From Cladocopium goreaui (taxonomy: Eukaryota; Sar; Dinophyceae; Suessiales; Symbiodiniaceae), in NCBI GenBank assembly GCA_947184155.2, contig CAMXCT020001098.1, forward strand, positions 1 through 64,000: a stretch of DNA of 64,000 nucleotides, written 5' to 3'. Positions 55,818 to 64,000 of this stretch are shown here, one piece after another (position 1 is the first letter of the stretch; every line of letters starts with the position of its first letter). The notes beneath the pieces are model-generated. The model was not told the DNA's origin, did not search any database, and saw only the letters and a program-made list of their open reading frames with translations. Both the position numbers and the translations under genes were made by a program.

Positions 55818-55915
55818 CTGGTTGGTGGTTTCAAACATTTTATATTTTCCATAATATATGGGATAATCCTTCCCATTGACTAATATTTTTCAATATGGTT
55901 CAAACAACCAACCAG
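55818..55915. mobile_element. MITE-like family 2 copy
   Basis: The best-preserved ends of the family: CTGGTTGGTGGTTTCAAAC and GGTTCAAACAACCAACCAG. Flanked by TAT/TTA, so a TA target is possible. Confidence 0.7.
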
Positions 55916-56008
55916 TTATACATACATACATATATATATATATAATTATATATTAATATATTCAAATGTTTTTGAACAAATGTGCGCCCATACAGATATG
56001 CCGGGCAG

Positions 56009-56118
56009 CTCGGCCCTAAGGACTCCATCGGGCCTTCGCCGATGAGTCGAGTGCGTCTCGCTGAGGGATTGCTGATTGTGTACAGCACCTGGGCTGTCCT
56101 TGCTGTGGTGCCGTTGTG
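56009..56118 (+). CDS. Large gene, exon with transmembrane-like helix
   Basis: GGGCAG acceptor (phase 0; an earlier CATACAG at 55995 adds YAGQ with a different phase), then LGPKDSIGPSPMSRVRLAEG and LLIVYSTWAVLAVVPL, ending TG before GTGTGT (phase 2). The second part is about 18 hydrophobic residues, long enough for a membrane helix. Confidence 0.6.
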
Positions 56119-56215
56119 GTGTGTGCCTGTGTGTGTGTGTCTCTGTGTGTGTGTCTCTGTGTGTGTGTCTCTGTGTGTGTGTGTGTGGTGTGGTGTGTGT
56201 GTGTGTGGAGAGATT
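56119..56215. repeat. TG microsatellite
   Basis: (TGTGTGTCTC)n and (TG)n directly after the donor of the previous exon. Confidence 0.9.
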
Positions 56216-56304
56216 ATTTTAACCTATTTGACAATATAAACAAACGTGGCACCGTGGCATTGTTTTGCATGGGTTTACTGCAAAATGAACTGTGGTTTTG
56301 CTAG

Positions 56305-56482
56305 GCTCAATGTTCTGGGAACTAAAACGCTGCCCACCGTATCTCCTTTTGAGAGGGCGGAACTTGTCAACACTATCAGTCGGGGTGAAAGCAGTTGCCT
56401 TACTATAGCAATGTTGGTTTGTGGCTCAGGATCCCATGGTCCCCCCATGCGGGAAGATGACTATACAGACTTCGCGTTGTGA
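56305..56482 (+). CDS. Large gene, exon (possible terminal)
   Basis: TTGCTAG|G completes Trp, then LNVLGTKTLPTVSPFERAEL VNTISRGESSCLTIAMLVCG and SGSHGPPMREDDYTDFAL, TGA at 56480-56482. If this TGA is used, the large gene ends here and a new one starts downstream. Donors after AEL, TIAML or DF would let it continue. Confidence 0.6.
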
Positions 56483-56669
56483 TATCAGCCGATGTACCAG
56501 GGTGTTTGACCGTTTGATTTGGTTGATTGGTTGACACACAGCCAAAGCAGCAACTTACATGTATCGATCTATGTGTTTACACACACACACATATATATAT
56601 ACATATATACATATATACATATGTAATTACTGCAGATCTATCTTTCTATACTGAAGATGGCGATGAGCG

Positions 56670-57043
56670 GAGAGAGACAGAGACAGACAGACACAGACAG
56701 ACGCAGACAGACGCAGACAGACGCAGACAGACGTAGACAGACGCAGACAGACACAGACACAGACAGACACAGACACAGACAGACACAGACACAGACAGAC
56801 AGACACAGACGCAGACAGAAACAGACAGACAGAGACAGACACAGACAGACACAGACAGACACAGACAGACACAGACAGAACAGACAGACACAGACAGACA
56901 CAGACAGACAGACAGACACAGACAGACACAGACAGACACAGACAGACACAGACAGACACAGACAGACACAGACAGACACAGACAGACACAGACAGACACA
57001 GACAGACGGACAGACAGACAGAAAGAGAGAGAAAGAGAGAGAT

Positions 57044-57045
<2 letters not shown>
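56670..57045. repeat. ACAGACAG microsatellite
   Basis: About 370 bp of (ACAGACAC)/(ACAGACGC). It produces 100-185-aa frames on both strands, which I reject. Confidence 0.95.
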
Positions 57046-57074
<29 letters not shown>

Positions 57075-57151
57075 AATAATTATACACAATGATATACATA
57101 TAGTTTTTGTGATCCTTTATCTGCAGTTGGTTTGATTGGTTTGACACACAG

Positions 57152-57414
57152 GGATGGGGTGGTCGCGGCATCAGGAAGGTTATCTCATTCACCAAGATGC
57201 CTTGGAGGGTCGGAAGATGTCGGAAGCATTTCTTGTGGAGGGGGTTCCAGGCCGGGCCTCCCTGTCAAGATCATCGCAGAGTCACCTGCACCACCGAGGA
57301 ACTAGAGATGGACCAGTTGATAGATATTCGACCTGGTGCAGCTCGGAATTCAGCCCTGCGATTCGTGCCTCTTTTGCAGCCTCCTGGTCAGCTGACATCC
57401 GCAGATCGACGGAT
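57152..57414 (+). CDS. Coding block with frame change
   Basis: ACACAG|G acceptor. In the first half the best frame reads [32 protein letters not shown]; in the second half the next frame reads [41 protein letters not shown]...AG stretch of only 16 nt (57266-57281) lies exactly at the switch and would restore the frame if removed. All three frames are open in part, so this is a suggestion, not a call. It ends near GTAGGT at 57415. Confidence 0.45.
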
Positions 57415-57443
57415 GTAGGTTCTGGTGCAAAGTAAGCTGATAG

Positions 57444-57656
57444 CAACACCTGACTGATTTTGCGTGTTCCGATGTTTGCCAATCCTGCGCTTGTTTCCTC
57501 CAATCTTGGACACCCCTCCTGAAATTTGCCATTGACAAAGAAGGGTTTGGGGCGAGTACTGAGAAGCGACTGAATGAGCCTGGAACTCGCGATGACTCAT
57601 CAACCACAAATGAAAGGAGCACCTCCCAAGAAGAGATACCGCTAAATGTTTGGAAG
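57444..57656 (+). CDS. Exon, 71 codons
   Basis: CTGATAG acceptor, then QHLTDFACSDVCQSCACFLQ, SWTPLLKFAIDKEGFGAST, EKRLNEPGTRDDSSTTNERS and TSQEEIPLNVWK, ending at GTGATT (phase 0). One open + frame without Met. It has four close Cys residues (C-x3-C-x2-C-x-C) and a Ser/Thr/Glu-rich hinge. Confidence 0.6.
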
Positions 57657-58579
57657 GTGATTGGGAGACACGGAGGCAACTGAGGGCAAAAAACCTAGAA
57701 GATGTACGGTATATCAGCAAGATGCTAGATGCTGAACTTCCAGAGAGGGCGATGGAGAGTGTGAGAGAGAGAGAGATATAATATATATATATTTGTTTAT
57801 TTATTTATTTAATCATATATATATATTCATATAACTCAAATGGTTGGTCAAAGGATGCAGCAGTTGGGAAAAAATGCCAGGTGATTTTAGGACATAGTTA
57901 ACAAACATGTAAACAGTAAAATGGGATCGGCAAACAGAGAAAATGGAAGTGACGGACTTTTACTTAGAAAGGATGTTTTCCAACTTTCAAAATCGCACAC
58001 TTATAACGTCCCCACACCACTAGGGACCACATTCTAATTCCTGCATTTAGAACATCAAATTGTTCATGGCAATTATTTCTGAACGTTCTTGATGCGCACT
58101 TAGAACGTATGGGAAAAAACGTTCAAACCGACTCACTTAGAACATCTCTAGCTGCAAAAAACTAAACATGTGTTTTCCAAAGGACGTTCTAAGTGTTTGC
58201 CTGTCGCTATACAGTAACAATCAAAGGAGTGAAGTGCCAGCCAATCAGATACACAATCGCCTTATGTGTGTTTTTTTGTGCCCGATGTGTTTCCTGCGGC
58301 CCCATTGGGTGCAATCATACATAAACCTTGGTTGGGTAGCCCAGACGAAAGCTTTGTGTGGTACGGAATGGTTTGTTCTTGCGGCCTTAGTATCCTCCTT
58401 GCAAGAATGCTATCAGATTGTCCACAACCCTTTGCTAAGAAGCTTAGATACACCCTTAGAAACCTTGGTTCCGTACATGTTTATACAGCGTTTATACTAA
58501 CCCCCTAAAATTCTAAATTGATAGAACAGTAATTCAGCACTATTTTGAGAGGATGTCACCATTTTTTCCATGTTTTCAG
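57657..58579 (+). other. Intron-like stretch
   Basis: Contains (AG)n/(AT)n around 57765-57830 and a degenerate AGAACGT/ACGTTCT repeat set (57990-58190, for example TTAGAACATC, GAACGTTCTTGATG, GGACGTTCTAAGTG). A 110-codon + frame (58168-58500) was not recognised. Confidence 0.4.
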
Positions 58580-58669
58580 GTGTTGCTTCAGGCCACCTGC
58601 ATCGTCTGCAGGAGGTTCTTCGTGGAATGGAACCAGCTGCCCTGTGCAGACACCACGTGGTCCAACCGG
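58580..58669 (+). CDS. Exon, 30 codons
   Basis: GTTTTCAG|G acceptor, then VLLQATCIVCRRFFVEWNQL PCADTTWSNR and GTCTAT, phase 0 at both ends, fitting 57656 and 59842. A second frame (HLHRLQEVLRGMEPAALCRH) is also protein-like. Confidence 0.5.
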
Positions 58670-59841
58670 GTCTATCGAAACATAAAGCCTTAAGTAGGCC
58701 CAGGCCTTGAGTTTGCCATGGCGCAAAATGTAACTTGACCACTCTGTTCTTGTTTGATCTTCTTTGGCTTGCGGTTAACCAGACACTGCAAAGTTGATTC
58801 CGATTCCAGCTGGATCTCATTGAAAGGGTAATTTTTTTGGATGAGTTGAAAACTTTCACCATGCTATTTATAGGTAAATCAGCTATTTCGACTGGGCCAT
58901 TTTCAGTAGCAAACTGTTAGTTTACCAGAGGGTATTCGACATGATATATATATATATGATTACGTTGGTTGATTTGATGTACGCAGATCACCAAACCATG
59001 ATTCTCAGTCTCTACATATGCTTTGCCCGATTGCCAGCATTGTTGCCCAAACAGAAACCGATCAATCAGATTTGTTATTCCAAACCTGGAGAACAGGAGT
59101 ACCCCAAAAACCACCGGTTCATTATCACTTCTTCATTAAACCCATCATTAAAAAGGTGCCACTTTGGGAAAACAATGGGCGAAATCAATTTCGCAGCAGC
59201 AGTTACGTCCCCATAAACGTCCTTTTGTGTCCGCACTTTGTGCCATAACTTGGTGGCCTGGATCACGTGGGCTGACTTGGATGGCATGAGTGCATCGCGG
59301 GCTTCTAGACGAAATGCCGCTCTTTCCTCATTGCGTAAACTGTGCCCCATATTTCAATACCTTTGAGGCATCAAGTATGCGCAGATGAGCCTGGCGCGCG
59401 CTGTGGGTGAATGTTCCGTGGGGTAATAACAAGGTCAATTATGAATGAAACGCGTTGAGGGTCTTAATGGGCAGTTGTTTGGATACATGGCTTTGATTGT
59501 GTTTTGAAAAACTTGTTGAAAGCTGTTGTTGAACAGGATTGGTGGAAACATGTGAAACCTTGACTGTCATGGCATCATATTACTCTCAGTACTTTCAAAC
59601 CAATGATATGGATGCTTGTCATTTGCAAACAGTTCTAGCGTGGGAAGCGCTCCTTGCAGTTGTAGTTTACAAACCGTTTGGGCATCAAATAGCGTCCCTG
59701 CCGACAAACAGAAAGAAATATGACCAGCTTCGCGAAATACATAAACATCCACGTGCATAAACAAATGCATTTTGAAACATGTTGCCATGAAGAACATGTG
59801 AAAGCGCACGGCTGGCACTTTTGACAGCTAACTGCAGGCAG

Positions 59842-59948
59842 CATTCTGCTGACTGGGCAAAGGTGGTTGGCGCCATCGAGTCACACTCTTCCGACTGCGT
59901 CCGTGACTCTTCTGTGGACGGTGTCGGTGCCGTGCAACAGTCAAAAAA
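59842..59948 (+). CDS. Exon
   Basis: CAGGCAG acceptor, then HSADWAKVVGAIESHSSDCV RDSSVDGVGAVQQSK and two bases before GTGAAG. Confidence 0.5.
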
Positions 59949-60225
59949 GTGAAGGCGGTATGGGAATTTCCCACCGGGCAAGTCCAATTCTAGGTGATGG
60001 TTCACCTTGCCAGCCCTTTGGATCCTTTGGTAGAAGAATAATACATGAAACAGAAATTGAAGTTCATAACAGAGAATATTTGTCACTTTCCTTTTGTGCT
60101 ATTCGATACCCAAATTTCAAAAGGAAGTCAGTTCTGGTCATTTTTTCCATGTGAAATTGGACACTCCCGGCCGATGTGACCTTTGCCCTTTCGACTTGCC
60201 TGCGCATCTCCCATCATCTCCCCAG

Positions 60226-60353
60226 AAACTGCGATTGCTGGGGAGCGGCTGCAAGTTGATCGTGGCGAGGGGCGAGCATTTTGACGGACCCTCCCTCACC
60301 TTTGACTCCCATGGACACATTGGACACCCCTCGGCGGGCAGAAAATACGCACT
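60226..60353 (+). CDS. Exon
   Basis: CTCCCCAG acceptor, then KLRLLGSGCKLIVARGEHFD GPSLTFDSHGHIGHPSAGRK YA and two bases before GTGGCT. It has three His in FDSHGHIGH. Phase does not match 59948, so a piece is missing. Confidence 0.45.
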
Positions 60354-61009
60354 GTGGCTACTGTGGCTGGCTGCGGCTGGCTGCGGCAACCCTTTTTTGG
60401 CTTGACTCAGACTCCCTGAATTTTACAGACGGATGTTTCAGTGTCCAACAGGTGCTAAGTCTTTTCCCTTCACATGGATGTGATTATGTAAGTTCAAACA
60501 GCCATCCAAATGGCTATATCTTTGCATGCAAAGGATAAGAGAAACAGGCAGTAGTGATGACACCCCCTCCTGATATTGATGTAATGATTGGGCGTCTGGG
60601 ATTAAATCATGCTACCGATCCGGTTGCAACTCCTTAGTGGCCAAGCACAAACACAGGTGGATTGACTTTGTCCACCCCTTCTTGGTTGATTCCCAAAAAG
60701 GTGTAGGTAGCATTTGGCTGGCGAGATTGACTTGTGAAAACAACAACTTTTACTGTAGATGTTCTCTTGAATCACCCGAGTTTCCCGGCCATCATGGGCT
60801 GTTGGACTATTTTGACGGTCAAATCGCCATGTTTGTTGGCAATTTGGGAATGGGATTACATCTTCCATCTGCGTCACAGTGAAAGTCCGTGGGCAATAGC
60901 AAAAAAACAGTGATGCATATCCATAGAGTATGCCTAAGATGAAAAAACACGTTTACGTTTGTTAAGTTGTATGTGCCATGGTCAAATCATTGCTTATATG
61001 TTTCCTCAG

Positions 61010-61053
61010 CCGGTCGGGGATGGTTATTTGCTCGTGTTTGTTCGGGCGTCCCA
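61010..61053 (+). CDS. Exon
   Basis: TTTCCTCAG acceptor and GTGAGG donor enclose PVGDGYLLVFVRAS. In the alternative phase the frame is RSGMVICSCLFGRPSEDGDE, ending at GTTAGA. The splice sites are good but the frame is uncertain. Confidence 0.4.
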
Positions 61054-61432
61054 GTGAGGATGGTGACGAGGATTGTGGTTAGATATCGCATTACTGTTTC
61101 TGTTGCTATCCCATTGGTATCCCAAAAAAGTCGCTTTGAACAGGGTCTGCACCGAAAACATCATATCACGTTAATCCCATCAAAACACCATGTTGAATTA
61201 AATCACCGTCAGATTGCCATGAAACCAGCATGTCTCTTGCTGATTATATAACCCTTATTAATCCCATGAAATCACCATGAAATCAGGATAAGACCGTCCT
61301 GAAATCAGAATTCTTAATTGCTTCAATACACCCATCACCATTAACCATCATTGTCCCATAAATCCCATGATTTTCTCATGTTTGTTGCTTTAACTTCCGT
61401 CCTGAAGTCACCATGAAATCACCGTTGGACAG

Positions 61433-61555
61433 GTAAACATCCAGGTGAACGATGGTGCCACGGGTCCTTGCAACCTTCTATTGCTGCCACGTAGAGGTGA
61501 CACCTTGGTGCCGCAGGACAAATTGGGAACTTCAGCACCACAACTGATGATTTAA
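61433..61555 (+). CDS. Exon
   Basis: TTGGACAG|G acceptor, then VNIQVNDGATGPCNLLLLPR RGDTLVPQDKLGTSAPQLMI and TAA at 61553-61555; a GTGACA donor after LLPR (about 61491) is the alternative end. Beta-rich. Confidence 0.5.
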   Translation, partial: VNIQVNDGATGPCNLLLLPRRGDTLVPQDKLGTSAPQLMI

Positions 61556-61559
61556 TTAA

Positions 61560-61657
61560 TGGTTATGTCAAAATAGCTATTGAAAATGGTGATTTATAGT
61601 GGATTTACCCATGAAAAATGGTGATTTTCCATAGTTGTGGGACAGTTTACCAGAGGG
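61560..61657. mobile_element. MITE-like family 1 copy, diverged
   Basis: GGTTATGTCAAAATAGCTATTG ... TTTACCAGAGGGG, with the central TGGATTTACCCATGAAAAAT. It begins directly after the stop or exon above. Confidence 0.6.
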
Positions 61658-62820
61658 GAACCAATTTAAACATCTAAAAATGATGGTATAAGGCAGAAAC
61701 ATGGTGAACCAGCACACTTCCGGTGATCAAAAAGACGAAGTCCTGAAATTCACCGGGCTTTGAACATTGGGACTTCGCTCAATTTGAGATCTCAGCTCCG
61801 TTCGTGGGGCCTTGGGATTGCTGAAAATCTTCGCCAAGAAACTTGGCGGGTTCACCCTCAAGATTCTAAGATGTGGGTGTTACCTGCAATTCTGGGTAAT
61901 TTCAAGCCCAAAACGGAATTATATATCTCGGGTTTGGAAACTAGGAAAATTCTGCCCTTACTGAGGGGGCTACAAATGACTAGTTCTTCTTGGATATTGT
62001 GAGTACTATATGTTAAATCGTTTGGCTAGGTAATTATCTTGACATGATATTCACTGATGTAAGTGATGTAAGATACAGTATTGTAGATTTTGTTAGGATC
62101 TGAACGTAGATCTGAACATATTTAGTTTTGGAGATATGCATGAGCAGTTTTAACCCTCCATCTATGGTATGTTCATTTGATTTCCAGGGATTGTTGAGGA
62201 ATGTTGAGGAACATGTGGCCAAGATGATGAGATTTCGGCTGTTTTTTTTTTCGGAATCCCTTTTAAGGTCAAGCAGCTGGGCTTCATATGAATGGGTTTG
62301 TCTGAATGTGGGGTATACCAGGGCATACGCATTGTATACGCACTATATACCCACTGTACACCCACAAATAGCAGCCTCTTGCAGTGAGCATGATGATTCA
62401 TTCACTGGACTTCGGGGTATTGTGCCCAATTTTTAGACAACACCTTATCAACTAAACTAACTACATGCGTGTATATATATATATATGTATATAAAAATAT
62501 GTATACGATGTATATTTAATATACAGTATATATAATATCAACTCCGGATTAATAAACCACTAGGTTGTTTAATTGGGGGTGCCATTTAAGTATCGGATTA
62601 TCATTGTGTGGGAAACCCCTGCACCTGATTGATACGTACAAGACACGCATAGACAATGTACACGACATCTAATACGCTATTCACGTTTTTTCCAAAATAT
62701 CAGTAATGTTTTTCAAAGAAAACGCATCTTCACATATTTGTGCTTAAATATAATCTTATATAGGTATTAATGATTGGAAACATCTTCTGCACCCGATGTT
62801 TTTCCAAAACGATGCCGCAG

Positions 62821-62920
62821 GAGGGTGACAGACGTCTGGAGCTCCGCGAGGGCAGCTACTGGCGTTACGTGGGGCCTTCCGGCACCTCCGAGGTGCGACG
62901 ACGACTCGCCGATTTCGGGA
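62821..62920 (+). CDS. Large gene, penultimate exon
   Basis: GATGCCGCAG|G acceptor, then EGDRRLELREGSYWRYVGPS GTSEVRRRLADFG and one base before GTTGGT (phase 1). Highly GC-rich; one of the clearest exons. The charged Arg/Glu content overlaps a 104-aa minus frame that I take as a shadow. Confidence 0.7.
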
Positions 62921-63203
62921 GTTGGTGAATTGATGGTGGATTTCACCATGGAAAAATGAGGAATTTTCCCATGGATTTCACCAGCAGATTTCAAGCAGCA
63001 AAAACGGTGTTTGAGCTTGGGATAGAATAGGAGAATGGTGGGCTCAACCAGCTTAAACTGATGGTTTCTGTTCCTGGACATATTGAATGGAACCTATGAT
63101 TCTCACGACCCAAAAAATGCGTGATGCGGCGAATCATTCCCAAAAATAGGCCGCAAATTCAGCTTTCAGCCAGATATAACTCATAAGTATTCATAAGTAT
63201 GTA

Positions 63204-63303
63204 CCCTCTGGTAATTTAACATAGCTATTGAAAATGGCCATTTATAGTGGATTTTCCCATTAAAAATGGTGATTTTCAATAGCTATGTTAAATTACCAGA
63301 GGG
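63204..63303. mobile_element. MITE-like family 1, best copy
   Basis: A 100-bp near-perfect palindrome: CCCTCTGGTAATTTAACATA GCTATTGAAAAT ... ATTTTCAATAGCTATGTTAA ATTACCAGAGGG, flanked by TA on both sides. It lies in the last intron of the large gene. Confidence 0.85.
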
Positions 63304-63331
63304 TAATCCATCACTTGGTGGCCCATCCCAG

Positions 63332-63456
63332 GAATCAGATATGTGGCCCTTGTCCAGTTCGTTCGGACATTGCCCCCACCGGTGAACCAGCGTTCGGAAT
63401 CTGTGGTACCCATTGAACCGATTCCTGGGATGTACTTCCTACGGAGGTTCAACTAA
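63332..63456 (+). CDS. Large gene, last exon
   Basis: ATCCCAG|G; GA completes Arg with the previous exon's A, then IRYVALVQFVRTLPPPVNQR SESVVPIEPIPGMYFLRRFN and TAA at 63454-63456. The phase match to 62920 gives DFG-R-IRYVAL without a break. A hydrophobic strand then a Pro-rich tail; no family recognised. Confidence 0.7.
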
Positions 63457-63869
63457 CAACTGGGAATACTATGTTGATTTTGAGCGATGTTCGATAGTTT
63501 TGACTGGATTTATGGGGTGAATCACCAGGCGAAGCCGGATGAGTACTTCACAGTTACAAGCCAAAACGTGCGTTTTCTGTTAGTGGATCTGAGATTGGTC
63601 ATGAACTTTGGGTGTTGCTTTCATGCAAACAATGCAGATTTAACCCATCTGACTCACAACAAGCGGGACATTCAGTATGTGTCCCACCAGAAATTTGAAA
63701 TGGAAACGCTATGAAACGCTGGAGGGATTCAGTGGGATCTATGAATCCCAAAGGGTTCAAAATTTTCGGTGCATGCGAATTCAAGACCTTGGTTGTATCA
63801 CTAACCTGGGTCAGCTTCAGAATTGAACACCCCATCTTATAGTTGCCATATGTTGCCATCATATCCCAA

Positions 63870-63980
63870 TCACCCTGAAATGTCGCTCTACCCGAGCAGT
63901 TTCCGGGTCCATCCCGGCGGGAACCAGACAGGAAAGCAATCGTGAGAGCGACCGGCGAGACTGTCGAGACTTGCCTTTCA
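63870..63980 (+). CDS. Candidate exon at window edge
   Basis: A frame reading CRSTRAVSGSIPAGTRQESN RESDRRDCRDLPF ends one base before a good GTAAGC donor at 63981. No acceptor was chosen and no start seen. It is probably part of the next + strand gene; the 129-aa minus frame over it is less likely. Confidence 0.3.
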
Positions 63981-64000
63981 GTAAGCAAAAACGAACCTCG

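Noticed and set aside
1..64000. tRNA, 5S rRNA, U-snRNA or spliced-leader RNA genes
   Set aside because: No T-loop/A-box pair, 5S core or intact 22-nt leader with donor was seen by eye. A covariance-model search was not possible here.

Overview
The window looks like nuclear DNA of a dinoflagellate, probably a symbiodiniacean or a relative. I infer this from sequence character alone: short GC-richer exons ending in GT donors and AG|G acceptors, separated by AT-richer introns up to about 11.8 kb; every convincing exon on the + strand for 62 kb (one-way gene order); a single-exon kelch copy inside an intron with a degenerate spliced-leader-like sequence just upstream; and very heavy tandem-repeat content. 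No bacterial operon, rRNA or tRNA was seen. Because exons are short, most real coding sequence is not visible as long ATG-to-stop frames. I built it from exon frames, splice sites and matching intron phases, so boundaries are predictions.

Layout. 1-1.3 kb: composite array element A (copy 1) and the last exon of an upstream gene. 1.9-16.7 kb: a RING-type gene whose zinc-ligand exons lie at 1.9, 3.5 and 15.3 kb, with its last exon at 16.6 kb. Its large intron holds a frameshifted kelch retro-pseudogene (5.6-6.6 kb), a CACCCCTTAG palindromic array (7.7-8.8 kb), an LTR-like element (10.0-11.4 kb) and an 800-bp inverted repeat (13.0-13.8 kb). 17-23.2 kb: weak exons, the inverted second copy of element A (19.8-20.7 kb), and a small gene ending at 23156. 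23.2-27.2 kb: a 4-kb TA-flanked terminal-inverted-repeat element that carries composite array element B. 27.7-31.65 kb: a METTL21-like methyltransferase gene in at least eight exons, the best-identified gene here. 31.9-37.8 kb: an unrecognised gene with two tandem copies of element B in its intron.

38.0-63.5 kb: a long run of phase-compatible exons. It starts with an ATG exon encoding a signal peptide followed by a transit-peptide-like segment and ends at a TAA at 63456. The simplest reading is one gene of about 25 kb with 30 or more exons encoding a large secretory or plastid-routed protein that I do not recognise. Phases match through 39.4-42.6, 43.8-47.7 and 47.8-56.5 kb; after about 56.5 kb the joins are less certain, and two or more genes remain possible. 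The introns hold two MITE-like families, microsatellites and a 105-bp satellite block at 51.2-51.8 kb.

The most unusual content is the pair of composite array elements (A and B). Each is an ordered string of unrelated tandem arrays between conserved ends, present more than once with the same internal order. Element B has imperfect inverted ends (CCCGAGAGCG...), and one copy sits inside another inverted-repeat element. The second point of interest is a predicted 25-nt intron near the end of the methyltransferase gene.
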